Positions 16,277 to 25,847 of a DNA stretch of 64,000 bases are shown here, in pieces. This DNA comes from Chitinophaga sancti. Lineage in GTDB: Bacteria; Bacteroidota; Bacteroidia; Chitinophagales; Chitinophagaceae. The number at the start of each line of letters is the position of its first letter. Within the stretch, counting starts at the first letter, position 1. The stretch covers positions 5,208,001 through 5,272,000 of the forward strand of contig NZ_CP139972.1 of the NCBI RefSeq assembly GCF_034424315.1, written 5' to 3'. The notes below the pieces were generated by a model. The model was not told where the DNA came from. It worked only from the letters and a program-made list of their open reading frames with translations, and did no database searches. A program made the translations under genes and the position numbers.

Positions 16277-17812
16277 TTAGTTTATCTTGAAATTGATATT
16301 GCTCATATCTCTTACTTTACCATCCGGACCCTTTACACGAACGTTATCGAAGTAAACCTGGTCACCTGGTTTCAGGCTACGGATAGCACCCATTACAGAG
16401 CTAGGGAAGTAAGCGGAATTTGCCTCACCTTCAACATAATCGCCGGAACGAGGTTGGATACCGATACGGTAGCTTACAACATCGTATTTTACGCCGTCGA
16501 ATACGAAGTCTTCCAGATCAGCACGCAGACCGCCCTGTACTTTGAACTCAGCAGCTTTCATAGATGGGCCTTTGCTCAGACCAACTTTCAGCACTGGGTC
16601 AGGGATGTATTTGATACGGAATTCTTTTTGACCTAAAGTTTTTGGTTTACCGTCGATGGTAGCACCTACGGTTACCACTGCTTTACCTGGTGCGCTTACA
16701 ACTACTGCGTATTGGCCGGTAGCTTTCTTCGTCATGGAACCAGCAGAAATGCTTGCTGTAATTGCTTCACCTGGTACACCACCTGCAGATACTGAGATTG
16801 GGTTTGATAAACCAATGTACAGTACGTTCATTTTATCAGCAGAGATAGATGTGGTAGAAGCACCTACAGTATACGCTTCATTGAAAGTCATAGTCTCAGC
16901 GCTACCATCTGGTTTCTTGATGGAAACAGTACCTGTGAGGGTTTTATCACCGATACCGGAAACTGGCATCGTGTAAGTACCCAGACCTTCAACCGCAGTA
17001 ATGTTCTGGCCATTAACTGAGATTTCAGGATTCACAGTGCTGCTGTATGCACCTACTGCGATCTGTGCTGTCAATGTCTGACCTTCCATCAGATTCTTGG
17101 AATTCAGGGAAACCAATGGTCTGATCTTGTCAAAACGAATGATGTTTTTGCTAATCTGTGCCAGGAGATCATCAATGATCAGTGACTCAGAGTTTTTAAC
17201 GTCGTTCTGGAATTTACTCAGAATGGTAACAGCCGCGATAGTTGGCACCATTTCAAAGTGGTAAGAAGTCCAGTCCTTCTTTTTTGGTCCGTGGCCACCG
17301 TGAGACTCACCTACCACAATTTTCAGTGGTAAAGATTTGTCAAAAGCAGCTTTATCCTTAGGATCAACGTAAGTCAGCAGCTGCTCGCGCAGTTCTTTCA
17401 GACGTTTTTCCAGTTCAGGTCCTTGTTTGCGATTTTCCATGACGCGAGTTGGCGCGTCCAGGTCAGATTTAGATTTGATATCACCATACTCGTCCAATCC
17501 ACCGGATTCTCTGATGATCGTATTCTTTAACGTATCGAGATACACGGTCATTGCCTGGGAAAGTTTTTTTACTTCTTCGGCTTTTGCTTTCAGTGGACCT
17601 ACTTTACCAGGGTCAGAAGACGCCTGGGAGTCGAAATTGGCGTAGGTAATGTCGTTCTTTTCTGTGATCGACTTATTCGACGTAATGATTGAGTTGTTTA
17701 CTATATTAAATGCGTTCAATATCTCAGCAGAAACGTTCAATGCAAGCATGGCCGTTAAGACCAAGTACATGATATTGATCATCTTCTGCCTGGGATCTTT
17801 AGGTAGTGCCAT
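16277..17812 (-). CDS. gldM: Gliding motility / type IX secretion protein GldM (PorM)
   Basis: GldM is an inner-membrane protein with a long periplasmic shaft that joins the GldL motor to the outer ring. The 511-residue protein starts MALPKDPRQKMINIMYLVLT and has one membrane helix (MYLVLTAMLALNVSAEIL). It then shows successive periplasmic domains, with GESHGGHGPKKKDWTSYHFE in the first and Ig-like strands later (VSAGGVPGEAITASIS). Length matches the family. It lies 57 bp after gldL and 10 bp before gldN. Confidence 0.95.
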   Translation of the reverse strand: MALPKDPRQKMINIMYLVLTAMLALNVSAEILNAFNIVNNSIITSNKSITEKNDITYANFDSQASSDPGKVGPLKAKAEEVKKLSQAMTVYLDTLKNTIIRESGGLDEYGDIKSKSDLDAPTRVMENRKQGPELEKRLKELREQLLTYVDPKDKAAFDKSLPLKIVVGESHGGHGPKKKDWTSYHFEMVPTIAAVTILSKFQNDVKNSESLIIDDLLAQISKNIIRFDKIRPLVSLNSKNLMEGQTLTAQIAVGAYSSTVNPEISVNGQNITAVEGLGTYTMPVSGIGDKTLTGTVSIKKPDGSAETMTFNEAYTVGASTTSISADKMNVLYIGLSNPISVSAGGVPGEAITASISAGSMTKKATGQYAVVVSAPGKAVVTVGATIDGKPKTLGQKEFRIKYIPDPVLKVGLSKGPSMKAAEFKVQGGLRADLEDFVFDGVKYDVVSYRIGIQPRSGDYVEGEANSAYFPSSVMGAIRSLKPGDQVYFDNVRVKGPDGKVRDMSNINFKIN

Positions 17813-17869
17813 AGTTTGTTTTCAGATTAAATGATTGTCTGTTGTTAATTCCAAAACTATAAGCGTTAC

Positions 17870-18619
17870 TTATCTTCCCTGCATTGCGCTGAGCATGTTA
17901 CCGTAAACGGTGTTCAGATTGCTCAGATTTTTAGCGAGCTGGGAGATTTGATCCTGAGTTTTACGCGCGTCATCTACGCTGCTGGTCATAGCTGAAGAAA
18001 CTTTGAGCAGATTTCCGTAGAAATTGTTCATTGCCTTCAGATGATTGTTAGTGTCCTGGAGTTCCAGTTCATAGATCGCATTCAGAGAAGCCAGGTTTTT
18101 GGTCATACCCTGCATTTGCTCATGGAAAGATCTTGTAGACTCAGAAGCACTGTTGAAAGAAGCAACAGCCGATGCTGCTGTAGTGTAAGCGTGAGCAACG
18201 TTAGTGATTGCGCTGGCAGCTTCCCTTGTTTTCTGGGTGTAGTCGCCTGTAGCCGCAACAACGTCGCTGATGTCCCTCATCTTATCTACTGTGGTACCTA
18301 ATTTCTGGAAGTTCTCGCTCAGGCGTTGCAGTGATACAGGAGTGATGTCAGCTTCTTCCAGCATCTTGTCCAGGCCAGCCAGTGCAGGGCTACCACCAGC
18401 AACAACAGAAACCTGTGTTTCGCCGTGATCTCCGCCACCACTATCTGGTACGAATGCATATACAAAGAAGATTAATGCCTCAGTGCTCAAACCAACGATC
18501 AGGGCGATATCCGCGCCTGGCCAGTGTTGCAGTTTGAACAACGCTCCGATAATTACTACTGATGCCGCGATACAAACAAAGAAATTAAGCCATTTCGATG
18601 TAGTAGGATTCATAGCCAT
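17870..18619 (-). CDS. gldL: Gliding motility / type IX secretion motor protein GldL (PorL)
   Basis: GldL forms with GldM the proton-driven motor of the type IX system. The 249-residue protein has two membrane helices near the N-terminus (WLNFFVCIAASVVIIGALF, then LIVGLSTEALIFFVYAF) with a conserved Lys (FKLQHWPGAD) and Glu in or near them. A long cytoplasmic helical part with many Ser, Ala and Gln follows. The gap to gldK is 252 bp, larger than the other gaps in the block. Confidence 0.95.
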   Translation of the reverse strand: MAMNPTTSKWLNFFVCIAASVVIIGALFKLQHWPGADIALIVGLSTEALIFFVYAFVPDSGGGDHGETQVSVVAGGSPALAGLDKMLEEADITPVSLQRLSENFQKLGTTVDKMRDISDVVAATGDYTQKTREAASAITNVAHAYTTAASAVASFNSASESTRSFHEQMQGMTKNLASLNAIYELELQDTNNHLKAMNNFYGNLLKVSSAMTSSVDDARKTQDQISQLAKNLSNLNTVYGNMLSAMQGR

Positions 18620-18871
18620 AGGTCAAAATTTACTGGTTAAAGTGTTAAAGGTTAAATTGTTGTTATGGAATAGTTGTTGCTCATCGATGATTTGCGGTTT
18701 CATAATGTACATCATACGGTTCCTCATGTTGAACATATTTTTATTTGTTTAACACACACTACATGCCTGTCCCAAAGGCACCCGGTACAAACCACCGGTA
18801 CGTCTTCGATACTGCCTGCGTCCTTGCCCATCCATCCGTAATGCTGATTATACTATTGAATGCTGTCCAGA

Positions 18872-20167
18872 TTAATGGTGACCAAAATCATTTTTAGAAC
18901 GGCTCAGGAATGCAATCGTACATCTGAATCCAATGTAAGACTTAGCACTGTCCTGATATTCATAAGAGCGTGTACCTGTTTGAAGGAAATATCCGATATC
19001 TTTCCAGCTACCGCCTCTTACAGCTTTACGCTTCATTTTTGGTGGTGCATCATCTGTAACGTCCATACGGAGATATGGGTTCATGTCAGATGTGAAGGAG
19101 TAGGCATTCTCATAGAAGATGTCCTGTGTCCATTCCGCTACGTTACCAGACATGTTGTACAGTCCGTAGTCGTTAGGCCAATAAGCGTCCGCTCTTACAG
19201 TGTAGAAACCACCATCTTCAGGATAGTTACCACGACCTGGTTTAAAGTTTGCCAGCAGACAGCCCTTCTTGTTGCGGATATAATAACCACCCCATGGATA
19301 AGGAGATTGCTCTCTACCACCACGTGCAGCATATTCCCACTGTGCCTCGGAAGGTAACTGGAATTTATCTTCAGTAAACAGATTCTTGGAGATACGATAG
19401 TCTTCCCAGAACTTACTACGCCATTCTGCGAATGCGTTAGCCTGGTGCCAGGTTACACCTACTACCGGATAATTGTCAAATGCCGGGTGCCAGAAGTACA
19501 TTCTCGTCATAGGCTCGTTGTAAGCATAAGAGAAGTCCCTGATCCAGCACAAAGTGTCAGGATAGATCGCTACATCTTTCTTTACAATGAACTTAGAACG
19601 TGGCTTGTTTGCGTTCTCACGCAGCTTTGCCTGCTCCCAGTTGAATGTTTCTATATGATACACCAGTTTATGTACGTCGAATTCCTTACGACCATACAGG
19701 CGATCCTCCGGAGCATATGTCATCTGCTCCAGTTTATCCATGGTGCCTTTATCTTTGTAATTAATCTTCTGTTTCCAGTCGATCACATCCTGGCCGCCAT
19801 CACTCTTAACATGGCTCAGCAATATGTGCGCGATAGAGTCTGTCACCCATTTTACGAACTGACGATACTCGTTATTTGTAATTTCCGTAGCATCCATGTA
19901 GAAGCCGGAAATGGAAATAGACTTGTTACGAGCAGTGTACGCATAGTTCAGATCCTCATCGCTGGGGCCCATGTGAAAGGTACCAGAAGGTACATACACC
20001 ATTCCATAGGGTACAGGAGGGAAATACTTTGGTCTGGGACTAACTCCAATCAGCTGTCCTTGTGCATTTTTGGGGGTTTTACTACCACCGCAGCTGGCTA
20101 GCAGGCTAACCAGCAATACTGCTAACAGACCACTTGAAAAATTAAGCTTCATAAGGGTAGCTTTCAT
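18872..20167 (-). CDS. gldK: Gliding motility / type IX secretion lipoprotein GldK (PorK)
   Basis: GldK forms the outer-membrane-associated ring with GldN. The 431-residue product has a lipoprotein signal (LLAVLLVSLLASC) and a formylglycine-generating-enzyme-like domain (PSGTFHMGPSDED, PVVGVTWHQANAFAEWRSKF, FQLPSEAQWEYAARGG, NVAEWTQDIF, VRGGSWKD, GFRCTIA). A start at 20152 (MKLNFSS) is as plausible as the one used. GldK keeps the fold but is not thought to make formylglycine. It begins the gld block; the upstream region is 481 bp long. Confidence 0.94.
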   Translation of the reverse strand: MKATLMKLNFSSGLLAVLLVSLLASCGGSKTPKNAQGQLIGVSPRPKYFPPVPYGMVYVPSGTFHMGPSDEDLNYAYTARNKSISISGFYMDATEITNNEYRQFVKWVTDSIAHILLSHVKSDGGQDVIDWKQKINYKDKGTMDKLEQMTYAPEDRLYGRKEFDVHKLVYHIETFNWEQAKLRENANKPRSKFIVKKDVAIYPDTLCWIRDFSYAYNEPMTRMYFWHPAFDNYPVVGVTWHQANAFAEWRSKFWEDYRISKNLFTEDKFQLPSEAQWEYAARGGREQSPYPWGGYYIRNKKGCLLANFKPGRGNYPEDGGFYTVRADAYWPNDYGLYNMSGNVAEWTQDIFYENAYSFTSDMNPYLRMDVTDDAPPKMKRKAVRGGSWKDIGYFLQTGTRSYEYQDSAKSYIGFRCTIAFLSRSKNDFGHH

Positions 20168-20648
20168 TGAAAATCATTTATTTCGATACAGCGACGCAGT
20201 TCCATTGGCCGAAATGACACTGCTTGCCGTCGCTAAGTTCTGAAACATGGCCGAATCTTCCCGGACCGCCCGGTCAGACTGATAAGCCAACCAGCCATTC
20301 ACATTTTGTTGAATTCTAAAATGACTCTAAAGCTGCTGATTTATAGACAACTCCAGATATAACTGGTTGTTCGCTTGTTGGTTTCTTTTATATCTTGCCC
20401 GATCAGGTCGTGTTCTCAGAATCAGCACCTTTTGCCCATCACTCACCCGTATTGAATCTTAAGTAAGATAACAAATGTAATGATTAATTTTAATCCGTAG
20501 TTAGTTTTTAGCCAACTTTTTCATTCGCTCATAGGACCGATGACAATTAAATTAAACGTATTTTTTAACATTTTATTATATCCGACTCAAAATCCTTTTT
20601 TAACCGTTTCCTTTTTACAGAGATATGGTCATGCAAGATACATAAATA
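20168..20648. other. Gene-free stretch upstream of gldK
   Basis: These 481 bp separate the YyaL-type gene from gldK, both on the minus strand. I find no supported ORF. A minus-strand TACATTTG at 20472-20479 is a full match to the -7 consensus and would give gldK a leader of about 300 bases. No strong hairpin was found at the 3' end of the upstream gene. Confidence 0.4.
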
Positions 20649-22682
20649 TTATTTCAAATTAATAATTTCATCTATATAATTAACAGGTTTAATGCAATGA
20701 TAATCTTCGCAAACATAGATCAGCGTCTCATTCGCCCGCTCCCGGTGTGACAGTAAGGGTATTTCAGGATTATCTTGCGTTGCTCCCAACAGTACCTTAA
20801 ACGGAATATAATGCTTATTAGTATCCTCCATTCTCAACTTATAATCCGGCCCCACAATCGCAATTTCTTTTACCCCCTGCACCCGCTGCAATAGTAACCC
20901 CGCCCAAACCCCTAATGATGTCGGATACCTCACCGTAGTCTGCGCCTGACCTGCCTGCATTTTCATTGCCCTTTCGCCCCATTCCCCCTGGTCAAATACA
21001 ACACCCAGGTACCAGAGATTAGCAGCCATGATTGCATTACCACTTGGGGTAGCTCCATCATATACTTCCTTCTTACGAACGATCACATCAGATTGACTTT
21101 CAACAGTATAATAGCAATATACACCCGTTTCATCAGAAAAATGCTGCAATACGAAAGTTGTCAGTGAAAATGCCTTGTCCAGGTAAGACTTGTCTCCCGT
21201 TACCTCCTGCAGCGCTATCAGCGCCCTGATCAACCAGGCATAATCATCCAGGAATGCCGGATATTTTGCCTGCCCGTTTTTGTACGTATGATAAAAGGAC
21301 TCCTCACCATCTTTCCTGAAATGTACCCAGCAAAAATCCATGGCTTTCAAGGCCATGTTCCTGTAGCTTTCTTCCCCGGTTGCCGCAAAAGCCTTACAGC
21401 AGGCATGTATCATCAGGGCGTTCCATCCCAGCAGGAGCTTGTCGTCCAGCCCTGGTCTTACACGCTGGCTTCTCACTTCCATCAGTTTGGTAAGACCGGC
21501 AGCCAGCTGTTCGCTTAGCTTTTCTTCATCCAGTTGGTTGTCAACGGCAAAAGTGGATAAAGGCTGTTTAATCCAAAGGATATTCGTCTCTTCCCAATTC
21601 CCTTCTTCACTGATATCGTAAAAACGGCAGAACACATCGGCATCTGCCCCTAAAATCTCATCTATCTCAGCTTTGCTCCAGGTATAAAATTTCCCTTCTA
21701 CACCCTCTGAATCTGCATCCAGCGCAGCATAAAAAGCACCCCCCACATCTGTCATTTCCCTTTGTATAAACTGCAGGGTTTCTGCTATCGTAATGGAATA
21801 CAAAGGATTTCCTGTTATTAGGTAAGCCTCACTCATTACATCTACCAGCAGGGCATTGTCGTACAACATCTTTTCAAAATGCGGTGCGAGCCATTTAGCA
21901 TCGGTGCTATAACGGGCAAAACCACCCCCTGCCTGATCATAGATCCCTCCCTGTATCATTTTGTTCAGCGATAGCAGCGCCTGGTTCAGGGCCGCCTGAT
22001 CACCAAAACTATGATAGTAACGTAGCAGGTACTGAATGACAAAAGTGCCGGGGAACTTTGGCGCATTTCCAAATCCACCCCATTCCTTATCTGCCTGTTG
22101 CATTATGTTGTTGAAAATAATATCACATTGACTACGTGTGAATTGCTCTTCCTTTGGCAGCAGGTTGATCGTACTCCCGAATTTACTGGACTGCGCCAGG
22201 TGATCACGCATGTTAATTGCCTGTGTCTCAATATCTTCCCTTCTGTTTTTGAATGCATCTGACAAGGCCAGCAGCAGTTCCTCCCAGGAAGGGCGGTTAT
22301 AGGCTTTCACAGGGGGGAAGTAAGTACCTCCATAGAATGGCAATCGCTCCGGGGTCAGGAACATATTCAGGGGCCAGCCACCGGAACCGGTCATGGCCTG
22401 CAGGGCATCCATATAAATATGGTCCAGGTCCGGTCTTTCCTCCCTGTCTATTTTAATATTAATAAAGTGCTCATTCATGATCCGCGCTGTCGCTTCATTC
22501 TCGAAGCTTTCGCGTTCCATGACGTGGCACCAGTGACATGCAGCATAGCCGATGCTAACTAAAATTGGTTTATCTTCTGCTATTGCCCTTTGTAAAGCTT
22601 CATCACCCCAGGGGTACCACTCTACAGGATTGTGCGCATGCTGTAGCAGATACGGACTCGTCTCGTTAGATAGTTTGTTCAC
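20649..22682 (-). CDS. Thioredoxin domain-containing protein, YyaL/SSP411 family (DUF255)
   Basis: The 677-residue protein has an N-terminal thioredoxin-like domain ([18 protein letters not shown], then [16 protein letters not shown] with the CxxC pair at 49-52) followed by an (alpha/alpha)-barrel like that of N-acylglucosamine 2-epimerase and six-hairpin glycosidases ([44 protein letters not shown]). This is the full architecture of the YyaL family, related to human spermatogenesis-associated protein 20. Biochemical role is not settled. A -7 box lies 28 bp upstream. Confidence 0.92.
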   Translation of the reverse strand: MNKLSNETSPYLLQHAHNPVEWYPWGDEALQRAIAEDKPILVSIGYAACHWCHVMERESFENEATARIMNEHFINIKIDREERPDLDHIYMDALQAMTGSGGWPLNMFLTPERLPFYGGTYFPPVKAYNRPSWEELLLALSDAFKNRREDIETQAINMRDHLAQSSKFGSTINLLPKEEQFTRSQCDIIFNNIMQQADKEWGGFGNAPKFPGTFVIQYLLRYYHSFGDQAALNQALLSLNKMIQGGIYDQAGGGFARYSTDAKWLAPHFEKMLYDNALLVDVMSEAYLITGNPLYSITIAETLQFIQREMTDVGGAFYAALDADSEGVEGKFYTWSKAEIDEILGADADVFCRFYDISEEGNWEETNILWIKQPLSTFAVDNQLDEEKLSEQLAAGLTKLMEVRSQRVRPGLDDKLLLGWNALMIHACCKAFAATGEESYRNMALKAMDFCWVHFRKDGEESFYHTYKNGQAKYPAFLDDYAWLIRALIALQEVTGDKSYLDKAFSLTTFVLQHFSDETGVYCYYTVESQSDVIVRKKEVYDGATPSGNAIMAANLWYLGVVFDQGEWGERAMKMQAGQAQTTVRYPTSLGVWAGLLLQRVQGVKEIAIVGPDYKLRMEDTNKHYIPFKVLLGATQDNPEIPLLSHRERANETLIYVCEDYHCIKPVNYIDEIINLK

Positions 22683-22710
22683 GGTTATGGTCTTCCAGTA
22701 AATTCTTTTC

Positions 22711-22718
22711 CAAAAATA
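22711..22718 (-). promoter_or_regulatory. -7 box (TATTTTTG) for the YyaL-type gene
   Basis: The minus strand reads TATTTTTG, a full TAnnTTTG match, 28 bp before the ATG at 22682. It overlaps the T-rich tail of the hemD terminator. Confidence 0.5.
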
Positions 22719-22720
22719 AG

Positions 22721-22744
22721 AAGGGACAGCTTTCGCTGTCCCTT
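22721..22744 (-). terminator. Intrinsic terminator after hemD
   Basis: AAGGGACAGC (22721-22730) and GCTGTCCCTT (22735-22744) make a perfect 10-bp stem with a TTTC loop. CTTATTTTTGG follows on the minus strand. It lies about 107 bp past the hemD stop. Confidence 0.8.
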
Positions 22745-22851
22745 AAGATATATTAATTTCCTGTTTTTTTTACAGATTATTTTTCCAACTACCCTGATTA
22801 ACAGGTAGAAAGCTGTTATTCCGTGTCAATTCTTCCTTAAACCAGGAGGAT

Positions 22852-23643
22852 TTACTTCTTGTTGGTACTAGCCAGGTATTGTTCCAGCGCAGCTACCATA
22901 GAAGGCGCTTGTGGTGCAGGTGCTTTTACATCCAACCTGAGACCTGCCTCTTCTACAGCGGCAGAGGTTGTAGGACCAAAGGCCCCGATGTGGGTTCCAT
23001 TCTGCTCAAACTTGGGTACATTTTCAAAAAGTGACTTCACACCATAAGGGCTGAAGAACACAATCATATCATAATTTGTACCTTCAACTACCTCTTTTAC
23101 ATCGTTTGAAACGGTTTTGTAAAGAGTAGCTGTTGCGTATTCGCATTTGTTGGCTTTAAGCCATTCCTCAATGTCTTTCCGCTGGCTATCAGAACTCGGA
23201 AAGAGGAATTTCTCGTTGTCGCGATGTTTATTCATCACTTCCAGCAAACTTTTGGTAGAACCATCAGCTCCATAGAATACTTTACGCTTACGGTAAAGGA
23301 TGAATTTTTGGAGATACAACGCAATTGCTTCTGTAATGCAGAAATACTTGCAATCCTGCGATACTTTGATCTTCATTTCTTCGCAAATGCGGAAGAAATG
23401 GTCTACAGCATTACGGCTCGTAAATATCACGGCAGTAAAAAGCTGTATGTCAATTTTCTGTTTCCTGAAATCTTTCGCGGACAGTCCCTCCACCCTTATA
23501 AACGGATAAAAATCCAACTTTACATTGAATTTTTTCGCTAGTTCAAAGTATGGTGATTTTTCTGTTTCAGGCTTAGGTTGGGAAATTAGAATTGACTGAA
23601 TCTGTTTCGCTTGCAAATCTTTTTTTGGCCCGCCTTTAATCAT
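22852..23643 (-). CDS. hemD: Uroporphyrinogen-III synthase
   Basis: HemD closes hydroxymethylbilane into uroporphyrinogen III, the branch point of heme and corrin synthesis. The 263-residue protein shows the two-lobe family pattern: SILISQPKPE at the start, TAVIFTSRNAVDHFF, FLFPSSDSQRKDIEEWL, YDMIVFFSPYGVKSLFEN and IGAFGPTTSAAVEEAGL. It starts 33 bp after the DUF4271 gene and is likely co-transcribed with it. HemD proteins diverge widely, but these motifs and the length fit well. Confidence 0.9.
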   Translation of the reverse strand: MIKGGPKKDLQAKQIQSILISQPKPETEKSPYFELAKKFNVKLDFYPFIRVEGLSAKDFRKQKIDIQLFTAVIFTSRNAVDHFFRICEEMKIKVSQDCKYFCITEAIALYLQKFILYRKRKVFYGADGSTKSLLEVMNKHRDNEKFLFPSSDSQRKDIEEWLKANKCEYATATLYKTVSNDVKEVVEGTNYDMIVFFSPYGVKSLFENVPKFEQNGTHIGAFGPTTSAAVEEAGLRLDVKAPAPQAPSMVAALEQYLASTNKK

Positions 23644-23676
23644 ACGTTTTTTTGCTCTTGTGTTAACAATAGGTGA

Positions 23677-24888
23677 TCAATGACCGCCAGTTAACCAGAC
23701 CAGCAGCACCTTTGTAATTATTAGTACCGGTGCTACTTCGAATGCGCAAAGGTAAAGAAAAAAATGTAATCTGCTGAAAGATAAGTATTGCTTTACCACC
23801 GAATAAGACCTGATATACCTGTATGCGACCAGTATTATGATGAAAAAAACCGAAATGTAAAGGAAGGCTCTTGCCAGTTCAGGCGTGCAAAAGGCCAGAA
23901 TAACGAGGAATGGCACAAGCAGAATCCCCAACACTTTATTGATCAGATACAAAATAAAAATATATGCATCTGCCAGCTCCGCACTACCGAATAACCAGCC
24001 GCAAAACCTTAATGCCACATATTTTACACTATATACCAATGCCACCAAAATGATCAATGCAGGGATCACCATCCAGGCATTGTTGACAGATATATAGTTT
24101 TGACGATACATCAGCAAGTACAGATACATCGCCAGACTAATCACAAAGAATGCATTCAGCAGGAAGTTGGGGAAAGGGCTCTGTGACAATTGATCCTTCA
24201 ACTGGCGCTGGCTCAGGGTTGGGTTCATAAAAGCCCTGAACAGGTCCGTGAAATACTTTAGATAACTCAGGCGGATAATACCCAGTAATAGCACCACACC
24301 ACCCATTACATACACCAGCCAGTCAAGATCTCTGTAGGCCCGGACAGGGTTGAGGTCCAGTCTGTGTGGCTTATCCTTTTTCAAATATATATTGCTGGCG
24401 GTCAATGTCTTTAAATACTTCTCATAAGCCGTTTCCTGATGCAAAGGTACGGTCTGTACCTGCGGAATACTATCAGTATGCAAGCTGTCAGTACCAGTTG
24501 CCGCAAGCGTAGCAGGCGCTGCTGGCGGAGCTATCGCTGTAGCCGGGTTATTCATTACAGGTGCTGTCGTAGCCGGAGTTACAGTCGCAGGTGCAGGCGC
24601 TTTACTTACAGCAGGAGTAGTGGCTACTTTAGGTGCTAAACTATCTTTCTTCACCACCGATACCTTCTTTTTCACCGGCTGCACAGTTCCTGTATCCTTA
24701 CGGACATGGCTCTCTGTCGCCACAGGGGTCGTATGATGCACCGCTGCACTATCTTGTGCAGCCATCCGTAAACAGGGTAATATGAACAGGAACAATAACC
24801 AGGTTCGCACCTCAAATATTTTTTTATGCTGAAATATGATTGCTGGCAAAGATATAAAATAAGTACATCGACTATAGATGCGCTGCAT
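23677..24888 (-). CDS. DUF4271 multi-pass membrane protein
   Basis: The product (403 residues from the ATG at 24888) has a hydrophobic N-terminal signal-like segment (WLLFLFILPCLRMAAQ), a long Ala/Pro/Thr/Val-rich low-complexity linker at roughly 60-125, and then about eight membrane helices ending in ALRFCGWLFGSAELADAYIF, KYVALRF and LLVWLTGGH. This C-terminal part is DUF4271, commonly beside hemD in Bacteroidota. The chosen start overlaps the AraC gene by 17 bp; a GTG at 24810 directly before the signal segment is an alternative. Function unknown; the neighbour suggests a link to tetrapyrrole metabolism. Confidence 0.75.
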   Translation of the reverse strand: MQRIYSRCTYFISLPAIIFQHKKIFEVRTWLLFLFILPCLRMAAQDSAAVHHTTPVATESHVRKDTGTVQPVKKKVSVVKKDSLAPKVATTPAVSKAPAPATVTPATTAPVMNNPATAIAPPAAPATLAATGTDSLHTDSIPQVQTVPLHQETAYEKYLKTLTASNIYLKKDKPHRLDLNPVRAYRDLDWLVYVMGGVVLLLGIIRLSYLKYFTDLFRAFMNPTLSQRQLKDQLSQSPFPNFLLNAFFVISLAMYLYLLMYRQNYISVNNAWMVIPALIILVALVYSVKYVALRFCGWLFGSAELADAYIFILYLINKVLGILLVPFLVILAFCTPELARAFLYISVFFIIILVAYRYIRSYSVVKQYLSFSRLHFFLYLCAFEVAPVLIITKVLLVWLTGGH

Positions 24889-25705
24889 CTTTTCTGTATG
24901 ATCCGGGCTGTATTCCTTTGCGCTGTTTGAAATAATGTGATAAATGGCTGGCATCTGTAAATCCGAACTCATCGGCGATTTGTTTCATTGTTACTGTACC
25001 CGAAGCTATCCGGTTTTCTATCAGCTTAATCCGGTAATCGTTCACATAATCCCGGTAGCTAACATCAAAATTCCTCCTGAAATATGCACTGAAGTAATTT
25101 GGGCTGATATTGAAATGACCCGCTATATGCCGGATCTTTATCAATGAAGGGTCGTAAATATGCTGGTGAATATATGAGATCATTTCTTCCTTGTCGGGTT
25201 GACCCTGGTCAATTCTTACATTCATGCGAACCATCGCCTCCCGGATCAACCCGAATACCGATAATACCTGGAAGTACATCAGGGCCGAGTTCGACAGATC
25301 CTTCTCCTTTTTCCAATAGAGCAACAGGTTATCAATCGTATTCCGCAACACCAGCTTTCCCGCATCGTCCATTACCATCTTCATCTCTTTCAACAGCGTC
25401 AGCCGCATAATCTTTTCCGGAGAAGCTGATAAAGACAAGTAACTCCTTCCACTAAAATAACTGTCAGTAAACTTGATGAAGATAAACCGGCTCCGCTCTC
25501 CAATTTCAAAATAATGCTCATCCTCAGGGGAGATCAAAAACAGGTCTCCCGCTTCATATGGAATTCTGTTATTGTTATGCTGATGAATACCACTGCCCTT
25601 GTATACATAGATCATCTCGTAGTAAGTATGACTATGCACTGGCAAATGATAGACATCTGTGTTCATTTCGTCTAATTCCAGTGGCTCAAACTGTCTCCGC
25701 TTCAT
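24872..25705 (-). CDS. AraC-family transcriptional regulator
   Basis: The 277-residue protein has an N-terminal cupin sensor (LPVHSHTYYEMIYVYKGSG, then YEAGDLFLISPEDEHYFE) and a C-terminal pair of helix-turn-helix motifs (IRHIAGHFNISPNYFSAYFR and MKQIADEFGFTDASHLSHYF). It is divergent from the MFS transporter gene 142 bp away, so it may control that transporter. The effector cannot be read from the sequence. Its 3' end overlaps the likely start of the DUF4271 gene. Confidence 0.92.
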   Translation of the reverse strand: MKRRQFEPLELDEMNTDVYHLPVHSHTYYEMIYVYKGSGIHQHNNNRIPYEAGDLFLISPEDEHYFEIGERSRFIFIKFTDSYFSGRSYLSLSASPEKIMRLTLLKEMKMVMDDAGKLVLRNTIDNLLLYWKKEKDLSNSALMYFQVLSVFGLIREAMVRMNVRIDQGQPDKEEMISYIHQHIYDPSLIKIRHIAGHFNISPNYFSAYFRRNFDVSYRDYVNDYRIKLIENRIASGTVTMKQIADEFGFTDASHLSHYFKQRKGIQPGSYRKDAAHL

Positions 25706-25847
25706 CTATTAAATTTACAATAATATATTCTACATATACCATTTTCACCAAAGAATACTACAGGAACTTTGCAGCTGGATGCACCAGGGTGTAATGCGCT
25801 ATCAGCCTATACTACTTACGCACCTGTTGTTAATAAAATAATTGAAT

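Noticed and set aside
18872..20167. GldK considered as a formylglycine-generating enzyme acting on sulfatases
   Set aside because: The domain is similar, but the lipoprotein signal and the gldLMN neighbours identify it as the secretion ring component.
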